A stretch of 64,000 bases of DNA from positions 434,150-498,149 of the forward strand of contig RXJR01000009.1 of the NCBI GenBank assembly GCA_003963305.1, written 5' to 3'. The stretch comes from Candidatus Melainabacteria bacterium. Its GTDB lineage: Bacteria; Cyanobacteriota; Vampirovibrionia; Obscuribacterales; Obscuribacteraceae. Positions within the stretch are counted from its first letter, which is position 1. Each line of letters begins with the position of its first letter. Below the pieces are notes generated by a model that saw only the letters and a program-made list of their open reading frames with translations, ran no database searches and was not told the DNA's origin. Below, in pieces: positions 38,672-45,695 of the stretch. Both the position numbers and the translations under genes were made by a program.

Positions 38672-38681
38672 CCGATATCGG
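38672..38681. repeat. CCGATATCGG palindrome, copy 6
   Basis: Flanked by TTTTTT and AAGAAA, 6 bp after the kinase stop and ~140 bp before tRNA-Arg. A weak partial match (CCAGATTTCGG, 38702-38712) follows at about the pair distance. This is the only copy not clearly between divergent protein-coding starts. Confidence 0.8.
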
Positions 38682-38784
38682 AAGAAATTCAGCCTCAAAA
38701 CCCAGATTTCGGACTGCCAGGACCTTTTGGGCTATTTTGCCAGTTGCTGATGCGTCCCTTCTGGGCGTCGGAGCGGTCCTGAGC

Positions 38785-38814
38785 TTGACGCGCCTGTATG
38801 CGAGGCGCTAGCAT
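38785..38814 (+). promoter_or_regulatory. Probable tRNA-Arg promoter
   Basis: TTGACG (38785-38790), 18-bp spacer, TAGCAT (38809-38814), which places the start a few bases before the tRNA. The GC-rich stretch before the tRNA fits a stable-RNA promoter. Confidence 0.5.
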
Positions 38815-38822
38815 ACCCGCGG

Positions 38823-38896
38823 GCGCCCATAGCTCAGCTGGATAGAGTACTTGGCTTCGAACCAAGGTGTCGGGAGTTCGAATCTCTCTGGGCGCA
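38823..38896 (+). tRNA. tRNA-Arg (anticodon TCG)
   Basis: The cloverleaf can be drawn fully: acceptor GCGCCCA with TGGGCGC, a D arm with loop AGCTGGATA, anticodon stem CTTGG/CCAAG around loop CTTCGAA (anticodon TCG, Arg), and T arm GGGAG-TTCGAAT-CTCTC with one G-T pair. The discriminator base is A and CCA is not encoded. Phage-type genes begin right behind it, so its 3' end is the likely attachment site. Confidence 0.95.
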
Positions 38897-39005
38897 AGGC
38901 TTACGGGATTTATACATTGGACAAGCTACCACCAAGCGAACGACCGATATACACCCTAGATATATCCCGCATATGTGGATTCCGCGTGAACAGGAGTTAA
39001 AAGCC

Positions 39006-39278
39006 TTGGAAATACCGACCATCGGCTTCATAAGTATTAACAACAAGCGGCACGAGCTCCAGCGCCCACCTAAAGAATTCGGCAAAGAGAATGACGCCGT
39101 CTTCGTATTGCCATCGGCTTCATTCGCAGATTTGAAGAAATTGGAAGGAAACACAGTCGATTTCCTTCTTGAGCATAACGACATCGAACCCGGCGAACAG
39201 CACTGGGTCTACGGACAGTTTATGTCAGTAGCTAAAACGTTGATTGGAACTGAAGTTCATGTAAGGTCGGAGGGATAG
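39006..39278 (+). CDS. Prophage hypothetical protein
   Basis: A 90-residue protein if started at TTG 39006 behind AGGAG; the ATG at 38973 would add 11 residues but has no ribosome site. Residues such as FISINNKRHELQRPPKEFG and PGEQHWVYGQFM suggest a small soluble beta-rich domain. No family recognised. It is the first gene after the tRNA. Confidence 0.55.
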   Translation: MEIPTIGFISINNKRHELQRPPKEFGKENDAVFVLPSASFADLKKLEGNTVDFLLEHNDIEPGEQHWVYGQFMSVAKTLIGTEVHVRSEG

Positions 39279-39282
39279 CCGT

Positions 39283-39552
39283 ATGCCGCGCGGAATGGAC
39301 AGAATGAAGCCGATACACCCATTGGTCAAACGCCTTTGGGAACAGGAAAAGTACAAGATAAGCACTGCCACAGAAGCCGCCAGGCGGTCTGGTGAGAGCG
39401 CGTCGACTGTCGCAAGCACTATAGACGTTGAAAGAATGAACGCATTAATAGAACGCATTGAGCACACTGCGGAAAAAATCGGCGTTCGCCCTTCAGACTT
39501 TCTGGCTGAGTTGCTTGAGTATATACAAGAGAACGAACGCAAAATATCCTGA
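39283..39552 (+). CDS. Prophage hypothetical protein, helical
   Basis: 89 residues behind GGAGGGATAG, 4 bp after the previous stop. The N-terminal half is basic and polar (IHPLVKRLWEQEKYK, then ATEAARRSGESAST), and the C-terminal half (RMNALIERIEHTAEKIGVRPSDFLAELLEYI) predicts helices that could form a small DNA-binding or dimerising unit. Not assigned. Confidence 0.6.
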   Translation: MPRGMDRMKPIHPLVKRLWEQEKYKISTATEAARRSGESASTVASTIDVERMNALIERIEHTAEKIGVRPSDFLAELLEYIQENERKIS

Positions 39553-39566
39553 AAGTATTGACCAGT

Positions 39567-39605
39567 AGCACGTTTGAGCGGTCGAGCTTAGACGTGCTTT
39601 ATTCG
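39567..39605 (+). terminator. Terminator after the first prophage gene pair
   Basis: AGCACGT (39567-39573) pairs with ACGTGCT (39592-39598); the 18-nt loop contains AGC/GCT that can extend pairing. TTTATT follows. A modest terminator, well placed 14 bp after the stop. Confidence 0.55.
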
Positions 39606-39615
39606 TGCAAATTTT

Positions 39616-39647
39616 CTTTCGCAAATTTGCGAAAGGTCGTGTAAGAT
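39616..39647 (+). promoter_or_regulatory. Operator palindrome overlapping an early promoter
   Basis: CTTTCGCAAATTTGCGAAAG (39616-39635) is a perfect 20-bp palindrome. A TAAGAT -10-like element is at 39642-39647 and the expected -35 position (39619-39624, TCGCAA, a poor match) falls inside the palindrome. This fits an operator controlling the early operon that starts at 39800. No repressor gene is identified next to it. Confidence 0.6.
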
Positions 39648-39652
39648 ATCTT

Positions 39653-39779
39653 CACTGGCGACGGAAACGTGTCAGTAATCGCTGGAAATCCAGCCGCAGC
39701 AGTTCTTACAAAATATAGGCGCAGCCTAATTCTAGTAGTGGCGGGGTAAAAACCGCCCCTGCTGCGTCTTTTGCCAGTG
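39653..39779 (+). ncRNA. Candidate structured leader RNA
   Basis: A nested set of helices: P1 39653-39661 with 39771-39779 (9 bp, one G-U); P2 ACG-GAAA-CGT 39661-39670 (sharing base 39661 with P1); P3 GCTGG-AAAT-CCAGC 39681-39694; P4 CGCAGCAG 39695-39702 with CTGCTGCG 39759-39766; inside P4, TAGGC-GCA-GCCTA 39716-39728 and GGCGG/CCGCC 39740-39744 with 39753-39757. The expected transcript start coincides with the 5' end of P1, and the gene at 39800 follows 20 nt after its 3' end. I do not recognise a known riboswitch or ribozyme class. Confidence 0.6.
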
Positions 39780-39799
39780 CCGAAAGAAGGGAAAGGTCA

Positions 39800-39985
39800 G
39801 TGGCCAAAAAAACCGAAATTGAGCAGCACAAGGAAGCCGCAATTAACGAGGTCCGCTGTCATCAGCAGCAAATCTTAAGTTTGTACCCGAATAAGTCCAA
39901 GCTTCAGAAAATCGCCCAGGAAGGATGCCGTCAAATCATCAGGGCTATTGAGTTGATTCCCAGCGGCGAAGGGGAAGAAGAATGA
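39800..39985 (+). CDS. Prophage small helical protein
   Basis: 61 residues, GTG start behind AAGGGAAAGG. Basic and acidic helices (TEIEQHKEAAINEVRCHQQQ) end in an acidic EGEEE. First gene after the structured leader, and it overlaps the next gene by 4 bp. No family recognised. Confidence 0.6.
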   Translation: MAKKTEIEQHKEAAINEVRCHQQQILSLYPNKSKLQKIAQEGCRQIIRAIELIPSGEGEEE

Positions 39986-40332
39986 ACCAGATCCAACGAC
40001 TGGAAGCCCAGAAGCAGCATGTCCGCGCATTCGCGGCGCTTTGTTATGGCGAAGACTTCGCGGCGTCCTTGTTCGACAAGGCGCCAGAAACCATCCAGGA
40101 AGCGCTAGCCGCACAGATGCCATACAGCAAGCTTGAACTGATAATGCTGATCGAGGCGCACCGCAATATTTTAATCACAGTGATGCGCCGCGCCGGCGTC
40201 CAGGAAATGATCATCACGGGGAACGAACTGGTCGAAGCCGCGAAGTATTTCGGAATCGAAGGCGGCGAACCGAATAACGACAATTTGCTTCATTTGCAGC
40301 TGATTCGCACTAAAGGCGGTGCCGAATGCTAG
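39982..40332 (+). CDS. Prophage hypothetical protein
   Basis: 116 residues, ATGA overlap with the gene before. Helical, beginning MNQIQRLEAQKQHVRAF; the middle has KLELIMLIEAHRNILITVM. Not assigned. Its end overlaps the start of the next gene by 7 bp, so the set is one operon. Confidence 0.6.
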   Translation: MNQIQRLEAQKQHVRAFAALCYGEDFAASLFDKAPETIQEALAAQMPYSKLELIMLIEAHRNILITVMRRAGVQEMIITGNELVEAAKYFGIEGGEPNNDNLLHLQLIRTKGGAEC

Positions 40333-40622
40333 ACACAAAAAAACTGCCAGTTCAAATGATAACGGACATCGCCCAGGCGCTGGGCTACGACGAAGACGAA
40401 GAAACGCCGGAAGAAATGGCGAACCATGTCGCCGGAATGACGCCGGTCGAAGCGTTCGAAAAATGGTGCCAATGGCATGGGATTCTAGGTTCGCTGCCGT
40501 TGCAAATGATTCGCGTTCTTCGCACGCTGGAAGCCGCCGAAAAAATCAGACCTTCCATTCCATCCGGCGAAGTCGTCGTCGACTATCAGACGGGTGAAAC
40601 CCGCCCGAAAGGCGGTGTGTAG
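40326..40622 (+). CDS. Prophage hypothetical protein
   Basis: 98 residues, acidic N-terminal half (ALGYDEDEETPEEMANHVAG) and a helical middle with the Trp-rich FEKWCQWHGI. The C-terminal peptide ends KGGV, as does the next gene product. Not assigned. Overlaps its neighbours on both sides. Confidence 0.58.
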   Translation: MLDTKKLPVQMITDIAQALGYDEDEETPEEMANHVAGMTPVEAFEKWCQWHGILGSLPLQMIRVLRTLEAAEKIRPSIPSGEVVVDYQTGETRPKGGV

Positions 40623-40852
40623 TGGAAATCAAGTTCGTTAGCCACCTGTGCGAAGAGCACAAAAACGTAATTCCCAAGAACTTTGAAGCCTGCGTTCATC
40701 CTGTGGACCCATATGCACCTAAAGAAATCTGCTGCTTTGAAAACAAGGTAGTTGTGTGTAATGCGCCCGCCGTTGTTCGGCTAGTAGCCTGGCGCGGCGC
40801 GAAGCGTGACGGAACCAAGGCGCTGTCTGAATTCGCTAAAGGCGGTGTGTAA
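40622..40852 (+). CDS. Prophage hypothetical protein
   Basis: 76 residues from GTG 40622, overlapping the previous stop. Contains several Cys/His (LCEEHKN, EACVHPVD, ICCFENKVVVCNAP) that might bind zinc. The C-terminus AKGGV repeats the KGGV ending of the gene before. Not assigned. Confidence 0.55.
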   Translation: MEIKFVSHLCEEHKNVIPKNFEACVHPVDPYAPKEICCFENKVVVCNAPAVVRLVAWRGAKRDGTKALSEFAKGGV

Positions 40853-40853
40853 A

Positions 40854-40988
40854 ATGTCGTCGATCTATACCCTTTTTTACGTATCGGCTGAACGCTATCT
40901 GAGCGCCTTAGCTGACCTTCGCCGACAAGGCTGGCATGTAATTTCGCATGGTTCAGCCTGGGACGGCTACTTTATATCGCATCTCTAA
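40854..40988 (+). CDS. Prophage small protein
   Basis: 44 residues starting at ATG 40854, one base after the previous stop. Aromatic and small (YTLFYVSAERYLSALADL, then RRQGWHVISHGSAWDGYF), similar in feel to short phage beta-alpha-beta peptides. Last gene of this early operon, followed by a strong terminator. Confidence 0.55.
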   Translation: MSSIYTLFYVSAERYLSALADLRRQGWHVISHGSAWDGYFISHL

Positions 40989-41029
40989 AACGAGAACCTA
41001 GAAAGACCGGACCGAATGCCCGACATCAT

Positions 41030-41077
41030 AAGAGCGCACTGGGAGTGGATTCTATCCGCTGCGCTCTTTTCTTTTGC
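41030..41077 (+). terminator. Strong terminator of the first early operon
   Basis: AAGAGCGCA (41030-41038) with TGCGCTCTT (41060-41068), 9 bp, and an inner hairpin GTGGAT-TCT-ATCCGC (41045-41059), followed by TTTTCTTTT. A 27-codon frame (41016-41099) crosses it, but I think that is a by-product of the hairpin. Confidence 0.85.
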
Positions 41078-41103
41078 GTACTTTTACTTAGGCTGGTGAA
41101 ATT

Positions 41104-41385
41104 TTGAACAGGATTCGATTAAAACAAACCGACGCTGCCGAACTGAGCGAACGAGACTTGAACGTCCTGGCGCATTTCGCGCTGCCGGCATCGGTCGCCG
41201 CAAAAGTGCTTGACCTGCGGGTTTCGACGTTTCGGAAGTATACGGAAGACGTAGTTCAGAAGCTGGGCGCGCCGTCAAAAGCGTGCGCGATTCTGATCGC
41301 GATTCGCTCAAAGGTTTTGGTGCCGGAAGAATTTGTTCTGCCGGCGTCGTTGGACGGATTCGAATTCGACAAGTTCGAAGATTAG
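41104..41385 (+). CDS. LuxR-type HTH regulator, single-domain
   Basis: 93 residues, TTG start. Residues ~14-70 follow the GerE/LuxR DNA-binding pattern: LSERDLNVLAHFALPAS for helices 1-2, VAAKVLDLRVSTFRKYTEDVVQKLG for the recognition helix and dimer helix, then SKACAILIA. There is no sensor domain. It lies between two terminators and is probably its own transcription unit, a candidate switch between prophage programmes. Confidence 0.75.
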   Translation: MNRIRLKQTDAAELSERDLNVLAHFALPASVAAKVLDLRVSTFRKYTEDVVQKLGAPSKACAILIAIRSKVLVPEEFVLPASLDGFEFDKFED

Positions 41386-41391
41386 GACATC

Positions 41392-41465
41392 AGGGTCTGG
41401 GGCACTTTTCCTGGCTTTCGGTTATGCGGACCCTTATAAATGCGGCAAAACCAGGACCCTTTTTC
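41392..41465 (+). terminator. Terminator with long stem-loop
   Basis: AGGGTCTGG (41392-41400) pairs with CCAGGACCCT (41451-41460) with one bulged G, followed by TTTT. The 50-nt loop holds ATGCGG twice. It closes the LuxR-type unit. Confidence 0.7.
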
Positions 41466-41480
41466 AGAGGACGATAGTAA

Positions 41481-41759
41481 ATGCAACTGAAAACCTTCAA
41501 GAAAAAACCGAAGGAAGTACGCGCCTTCCAAGTCACCAGCGAAATGATCGTCGATCAGTGTTATAGATTCGGCGATGTCGTCAGGTTTGCCTTAGCCGAA
41601 TACTGTATTGGCTCATTCAGTGGACACCTAAAGATCTGGCGTCCTGTTGACGATGCTTCGTCGCAAGACGCGTTCGTCGGCGACTGGATTGTAATCGACC
41701 ACAAGGGGCGCTTATCCGTAATGAATCCGCATGATTTCGCTAAACACTGGGAGGAATAG
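41481..41759 (+). CDS. Phage small protein of the 'GDWIV' type
   Basis: 92 residues behind AGAGGACG. Begins MQLKTFKKKPKEVRAFQV and has FVGDWIVIDHKGRLSVMNPHDFAKHW at the end, a pattern common in small uncharacterised phage proteins. Directly joined to the helicase gene (stop TAG, then ATG). Confidence 0.7.
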   Translation: MQLKTFKKKPKEVRAFQVTSEMIVDQCYRFGDVVRFALAEYCIGSFSGHLKIWRPVDDASSQDAFVGDWIVIDHKGRLSVMNPHDFAKHWEE

Positions 41760-43229
41760 ATGCGCACACCGCGACCACACCAGACGAAAGCATTAGCCGA
41801 CCTCCGCGCAGCCTACAATGCGGGTTTCGAGCGCATCCTATACCAGCTGCCGACCGGCGGCGGGAAGACCGACATTATGGCTATGATGTGCGCCGAAGCC
41901 ATGCAAGACCCAGACCAGATCGTCCGCATCGACGTGCATCGCGACACTTTGATTCAACAATTCAGCGAGCGGTTGAATTTATTCGGTCTTGATTTTGGTG
42001 TGGTCGCCGGCGACTATCCTGAAGCGCCACACAAGCGAATCCAGCTGGTGTCTGTGTTTTCAATGGCGAAGCGCCTGGACCGCTACCCGAAACCGGATAT
42101 TGTTCTGAACGACGAATGCCACAATCGCGCCGCTAATATCTGGGAAAAGTGCGCGATACCGTCAGCGGTGACAATTGGTTTTAGTGCGACGCCTTGCCGG
42201 CTAGACGGAAAAGGTCTGCGCGATTACTACGACGTGCTTATTTGCGGACCGCAGCCGAAAGAATTGATTCGCGACGGCTACCTGGTCCGACCGATTATCC
42301 ACATACCGACGCGCGTCGACGCTTCCGCTTGCCGTGTGACAAAAGCCGGCGACTGGAATTCGGATGACGCCGCCCAGGTCGTGACCGCGAAAGGTATCAC
42401 TGGGAAAGCTATCGAGTCGTATAAGGAATTCTGCGACGGGCTGCCGGCGGTCGCGTTCTGCTGCAATGTCAAACACGCTGAACAGACTGCGGCTGAATTT
42501 AACGCTGCGGGCATTCCAGCAGCGAGCATCGACGGAAAACAGTCGAAGTACCACATTCGCGCCGTTCTTGAAAATCTGAAGAATGGTTCGCTAAAGGTCG
42601 TGACCAGTTGCGAACTGATATCTGAAGGCTTCGACCTGCCCCTGGTGACGGTGTGCATAATGCTACGCCCGACGAAGTCGCTTCGCCTGTTTTTGCAAGC
42701 CGTCGGGCGCGTGCTTCGCGCTGCCGAAAACAAACCATTCGCGTATCTGCTTGACCACGTCGGAAACGTGCTGAATCCAGAGTTCGGAATTCCGCACCGC
42801 GACCGGACCTGGACGCTTGACGGAAGACCGAAAGTCGAACGCGGCGAGCGCGAGGCGATACCGCGCATAGTGCAGTGTGAATCTTGCTATTCGTGGGTAG
42901 AACCGGCGCCGCTGTGCGATGTTTGCGGCGCTGAAATGAAACGCGCCATGCGCGAAATCAAAGAAATAGAAGGGCGACTGATGCGCCTGGAAGAAGAAGC
43001 GGCTGCCGAAATTTTGTCGAAGGCGCAGAAGGAAAAGGCGCGGAACGAAATCCATCAATACGCCTACAAGATGTTTTCGAAAACGAATCCGCTAACGCTG
43101 CCGTCGTTTATTTCCTACTGCGCACAACGCGGATATGGTGCGGATTACGCAGCGGTTATCTGGCGTGCGTGCCTGAAGAAGAACGCCGCGCGTGTAGCAA
43201 GACAGCAGGCAAACAGGAGGGCTGGTTAG
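41760..43229 (+). CDS. SF2 DEAD/DEAH-type helicase
   Basis: 489 residues. RPHQTKALADLRAAY (Q-like motif), Walker A PTGGGKTDIM at ~33, motif II NDECHN, motif III FSATP, motif V EGFDLPLV and motif VI QAVGRVLRA mark a complete superfamily 2 helicase of the XPB/type-III-restriction style used by phages for replication or recombination. After the helicase core a CESCYSW...CDVCGAEM zinc knuckle (~380-402) and a Glu-rich coiled segment follow. The small-subunit-like neighbours suggest a replication module. Confidence 0.9.
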   Translation: MRTPRPHQTKALADLRAAYNAGFERILYQLPTGGGKTDIMAMMCAEAMQDPDQIVRIDVHRDTLIQQFSERLNLFGLDFGVVAGDYPEAPHKRIQLVSVFSMAKRLDRYPKPDIVLNDECHNRAANIWEKCAIPSAVTIGFSATPCRLDGKGLRDYYDVLICGPQPKELIRDGYLVRPIIHIPTRVDASACRVTKAGDWNSDDAAQVVTAKGITGKAIESYKEFCDGLPAVAFCCNVKHAEQTAAEFNAAGIPAASIDGKQSKYHIRAVLENLKNGSLKVVTSCELISEGFDLPLVTVCIMLRPTKSLRLFLQAVGRVLRAAENKPFAYLLDHVGNVLNPEFGIPHRDRTWTLDGRPKVERGEREAIPRIVQCESCYSWVEPAPLCDVCGAEMKRAMREIKEIEGRLMRLEEEAAAEILSKAQKEKARNEIHQYAYKMFSKTNPLTLPSFISYCAQRGYGADYAAVIWRACLKKNAARVARQQANRRAG

Positions 43230-43457
43230 GTGTTGACGGATGACGAACACGCACTGGTAAAGCGCATTGGCGGGCTAGCTTCTCTATTCGAAAAAATATT
43301 CGGCAAGGAACATCCTGCCGATCTGGTAGAAGCTTGCAACCACATTCACGCGCTGCAAAATATGGTGCTATCTAACTGCGCCGCCCGCTGCTATCCCTAC
43401 CAGTATCGCCTTCTCGGTCACACTGCTGTCGCAAAGAAGGATGGTGATAATGCTTGA
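43230..43457 (+). CDS. Prophage hypothetical protein
   Basis: 75 residues from GTG 43230, immediately after the helicase stop. Mostly helical (HALVKRIGGLASLFEKIFG, EACNHIHALQNMVLSNC). Not assigned. Its end overlaps the nuclease start by 8 bp. Confidence 0.58.
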   Translation: MLTDDEHALVKRIGGLASLFEKIFGKEHPADLVEACNHIHALQNMVLSNCAARCYPYQYRLLGHTAVAKKDGDNA

Positions 43458-43848
43458 ATCCGCAGTAAAAATCCTGGGCTTAAAGTGCCTGCGACATCTT
43501 CCCTGGGTCGTTAAGATGCTAACGAATGCGCGCGGCGTCGCCTACGTCAAGCGCGGCGGCGTCTACGAACAGCGCGCCTTCGGCTGTGGTCCGAACGGCA
43601 CTAGCGACCAGCTGGGCTGGCGCGAGTTGATTATCACGCCGGATATGGTCGGTCGGAAAGTCGCGCAGTTTGTCGCATTCGAATTTAAGCAAGACCTGAA
43701 ATCGAAGCCGACGAAAAAACAGGCGAATTTTATCAGTGAAGTGAAAGCCGCCGGCGGCTGCGGTGCTGTGATCTTCGGACCGGCACCGGAACCACAGATC
43801 GAGCGCGCTTTGTTCATGTCATCGAAGGGGGTCAAAGTTTGTGAGTAG
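43450..43848 (+). CDS. VRR-NUC domain nuclease
   Basis: 132 residues; I use ATG 43450, since the ATG at 43441 sits on top of the AAGAAGG site. GPNGTSDQLGWRELII, FVAFEFKQD and KPTKKQANFISEVKAAGG form the D...E-x-K core of the VRR-NUC (PD-(D/E)XK) family, single-domain endonucleases common in phages and often next to helicases. Role likely in branch or end processing during phage recombination. Confidence 0.85.
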   Translation: MLESAVKILGLKCLRHLPWVVKMLTNARGVAYVKRGGVYEQRAFGCGPNGTSDQLGWRELIITPDMVGRKVAQFVAFEFKQDLKSKPTKKQANFISEVKAAGGCGAVIFGPAPEPQIERALFMSSKGVKVCE

Positions 43849-44203
43849 GTTTATAAATCATCCCGAAAGATATCAATCAAAGTCCGATACCGTCCAATAC
43901 CTACGGCAGGTCGCTGACAAGGTCGAAACTTACGCTGACGACATGCGTTTTATTACCCGTGTTGAACTGACCTTTTGCTCAGAAGCGGACATCGCAAACA
44001 CAGAACAAAAGCGTCGGGAGAAAAGCGAGCGCGCTGTTAAAGCAAAAGAAAGGCGTACCCAAAGAAGACAACGGGACCGCCTGATTTTTGAAGATTCAAA
44101 AATAATGAGTCGGAAAGAACTGGCGGCAAAATATGGATTGTCCATCGGGCAAGTGAGCATCATAGCTAGAAGCTGGCGCTGGCGGTATAAACGCGATGAA
44201 TAA
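43841..44203 (+). CDS. Prophage HTH protein
   Basis: 120 residues, GTG start overlapping the nuclease end. A very basic centre (EQKRREKSERAVKAKERRT) is followed by a helix-turn-helix, SRKELAAKYGLSIGQVSIIA, near the C-terminus, as in small phage regulators or HNH-associated proteins. Function unknown. Confidence 0.6.
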   Translation: MSRFINHPERYQSKSDTVQYLRQVADKVETYADDMRFITRVELTFCSEADIANTEQKRREKSERAVKAKERRTQRRQRDRLIFEDSKIMSRKELAAKYGLSIGQVSIIARSWRWRYKRDE

Positions 44204-44453
44204 TTCCGAACTAAGAAAAGCGGTGTCATCGAAGGACCGCCTAATTACGAAGCTTCAGAAGGACCTGGCGAAAATGCAGCGCGAACGCGACGCCGTGTTC
44301 CTTGCCCTGGCTATGCAGCCGCACACCGCGAAGCTGTCGGAATCTTTGGCGGTCGTCATGCGCGACCTGGACACGGGACGCCTTTCAGTTCCGCCGGCGG
44401 ATATCCAGGACGTGCTAGACACCGCATCTGGTATCAGCAAATTACCGTTTTAA
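44196..44453 (+). CDS. Prophage coiled-coil protein
   Basis: 85 residues, ATG within the end of the previous gene. Residues ~5-35 (RKAVSSKDRLITKLQKDLAK) form a coiled coil; the rest is soluble. Not assigned. Confidence 0.58.
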   Translation: MNNSELRKAVSSKDRLITKLQKDLAKMQRERDAVFLALAMQPHTAKLSESLAVVMRDLDTGRLSVPPADIQDVLDTASGISKLPF

Positions 44454-44462
44454 GGGGGTGTT

Positions 44463-44729
44463 ATGGGAGTCAGAATTCTGGCAAGCTTTGGCCGACCACT
44501 ACCAGAAAAACCGAAAAGCCGCGACGAACTGAAGGCTGAAATTCAAAAGCTGAACGGCGATCTTGTCGCGACTCGAAACGTTCTTTCGTGCGTCAAAACC
44601 AAAAATGAACGCCTGGAAAAAGAAATCGCCGAACTTACCGACCCAGACCGAATCAGCGTCGACCATTCTTACTGGCTAGAAGTCCAGCGCAAGATAAAGA
44701 AGCTTGGCTGGCTGTGGGGGATGCTATGA
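44463..44729 (+). CDS. Prophage coiled-coil protein
   Basis: 88 residues behind GGGGGTG. Residues ~20-60 (DELKAEIQKLNGDLVATRNV, KTKNERLEKEIAEL) are a clear coiled coil. The C-terminus is Trp/Leu-rich (KKLGWLWGML). It ends in ATGA overlap with the next gene. Not assigned. Confidence 0.6.
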   Translation: MGVRILASFGRPLPEKPKSRDELKAEIQKLNGDLVATRNVLSCVKTKNERLEKEIAELTDPDRISVDHSYWLEVQRKIKKLGWLWGML

Positions 44730-45061
44730 CAAGGTTGGCGGAACTTAAACAGGACAGCGCTGTCCGCTGCGGTTTCATTCAGCAGATTTTGACGAAGTCG
44801 ACGCACAAATTTGTCGTTCGACTTGGATTATGGGCGATTGACTTAGCAGAAGGCGTCCACTGGCACGGGCGGACATACGGGATTGCGAAAAAGCTATCAC
44901 CCTGCCGGCAGTGCGGAAAGGAAATCACGGAATTAGAAATGGCGGAATGGTTCCGCTGCCCCGCCGCACCACAGGAGGTATCACGTTGCAATACTTATTC
45001 ACCCCCGCCGGCGCTGCCCTTAGCTTCGTCGTTTGGGCGTTCTTCTTCGGCATCCTGTTGA
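44726..45061 (+). CDS. Prophage zinc-binding protein
   Basis: 111 residues from ATG 44726 (GGGGG upstream; ATGA overlap). A CRQCGKEIT...WFRC cluster (~51-69) could bind one zinc. The last ~25 residues are Pro/Ser-rich and lie in DNA that also encodes the next small membrane protein, so the real conserved part is probably the first 85. Not assigned. Confidence 0.52.
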   Translation: MTRLAELKQDSAVRCGFIQQILTKSTHKFVVRLGLWAIDLAEGVHWHGRTYGIAKKLSPCRQCGKEITELEMAEWFRCPAAPQEVSRCNTYSPPPALPLASSFGRSSSASC

Positions 45062-45099
45062 ACATTGTCAGCTTTGCAAAACCGAGGAAATTTAAATGA
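44986..45099 (+). CDS. Prophage single-pass membrane peptide
   Basis: 37 residues from TTG 44986 behind a perfect AGGAGG. One transmembrane segment (AALSFVVWAFFFGILLNIVS) followed by a basic end (KPRKFK). It lies inside the 3' part of the gene before, in another frame, and its stop overlaps the next ATG. Possible small holin-like or inner-membrane moron peptide; function unknown. Confidence 0.55.
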   Translation: MQYLFTPAGAALSFVVWAFFFGILLNIVSFAKPRKFK

Positions 45100-45293
45100 A
45101 TGCAGTGGTAAACACCCAGAATCATAAATGGACCGAAAAGGAAGTCGGACGAAAGCCGCTCCTAGTCTGGTTTCTTCAGTGCGATTACTGCGGTTCCGCC
45201 GTGCCCGTTACGACAGCACAGCGCGACCTGGAAGTCGCCTGCCCAGCCTTGCCCCAGCCGCGCCGAAATCCGCCGCGACTTTACGAACGATAA
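45096..45293 (+). CDS. Prophage hypothetical protein
   Basis: 65 residues, ATGA overlap with the membrane peptide. LVWFLQCDYCGSAVPVTTAQ has a Cys pair; the end is Pro/Arg-rich. Not assigned. Confidence 0.5.
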   Translation: MNAVVNTQNHKWTEKEVGRKPLLVWFLQCDYCGSAVPVTTAQRDLEVACPALPQPRRNPPRLYER

Positions 45294-45318
45294 CTGTCCG
45301 AACCAAGAGGAAAAACGA

Positions 45319-45666
45319 ATGAATAAACTGATCGCATCTGTTGCCCTGGGCTTAGTCACCGTCGCTACAAGTGCCGCCATATGCGGTGCCGCGTTCGCTG
45401 ACGACCGAAGCGAAAAAACGCTGAAGGTTCTGCTGCATCTAAGCAATCGCATCACCGTTCTAGAGTCCGCTATGCCACAGAACGCTAAGCACATTGCAGA
45501 AGTTGACTGGGCGCAGCACCAGGGGCTTTTAGCCGCTGACAGGAAGCTGACAAACCTGGCAACGGGCGAAGGGAAGCTGGCTACCCGGATCGCTGAACTT
45601 GAACGCAAAGTCGCCGGAATGCAGAAACAAATCACGGTTTTGCACGCGAAGAAAGCCGACAAGTAA
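45319..45666 (+). CDS. Prophage exported coiled-coil protein
   Basis: 115 residues with a signal peptide (MNKLIASVALGLVTVATSAA, cut after AFA before DDRSEK). The mature part is a coiled coil (RITVLESAM and ATRIAELERKVAGMQKQITVL). AAGAGGAAAA precedes the ATG. An exported protein in the early region suggests an envelope function, for instance superinfection exclusion; this is inference. Confidence 0.7.
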   Translation: MNKLIASVALGLVTVATSAAICGAAFADDRSEKTLKVLLHLSNRITVLESAMPQNAKHIAEVDWAQHQGLLAADRKLTNLATGEGKLATRIAELERKVAGMQKQITVLHAKKADK

Positions 45667-45695
45667 ACCACACGAATAGCTAAGAGGAAAAACAA

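Noticed and set aside
39653-39779. Hammerhead or cobalamin-type RNA
   Set aside because: The CUGANGA core of hammerheads is missing, and the GCCAGTG end is not the GCCACUG motif in the cobalamin context; helix order does not fit either.
41016-41099. 27-codon membrane-like ORF
   Set aside because: It runs through a strong terminator hairpin whose T-run creates the Phe/Leu codons; no good ribosome site.
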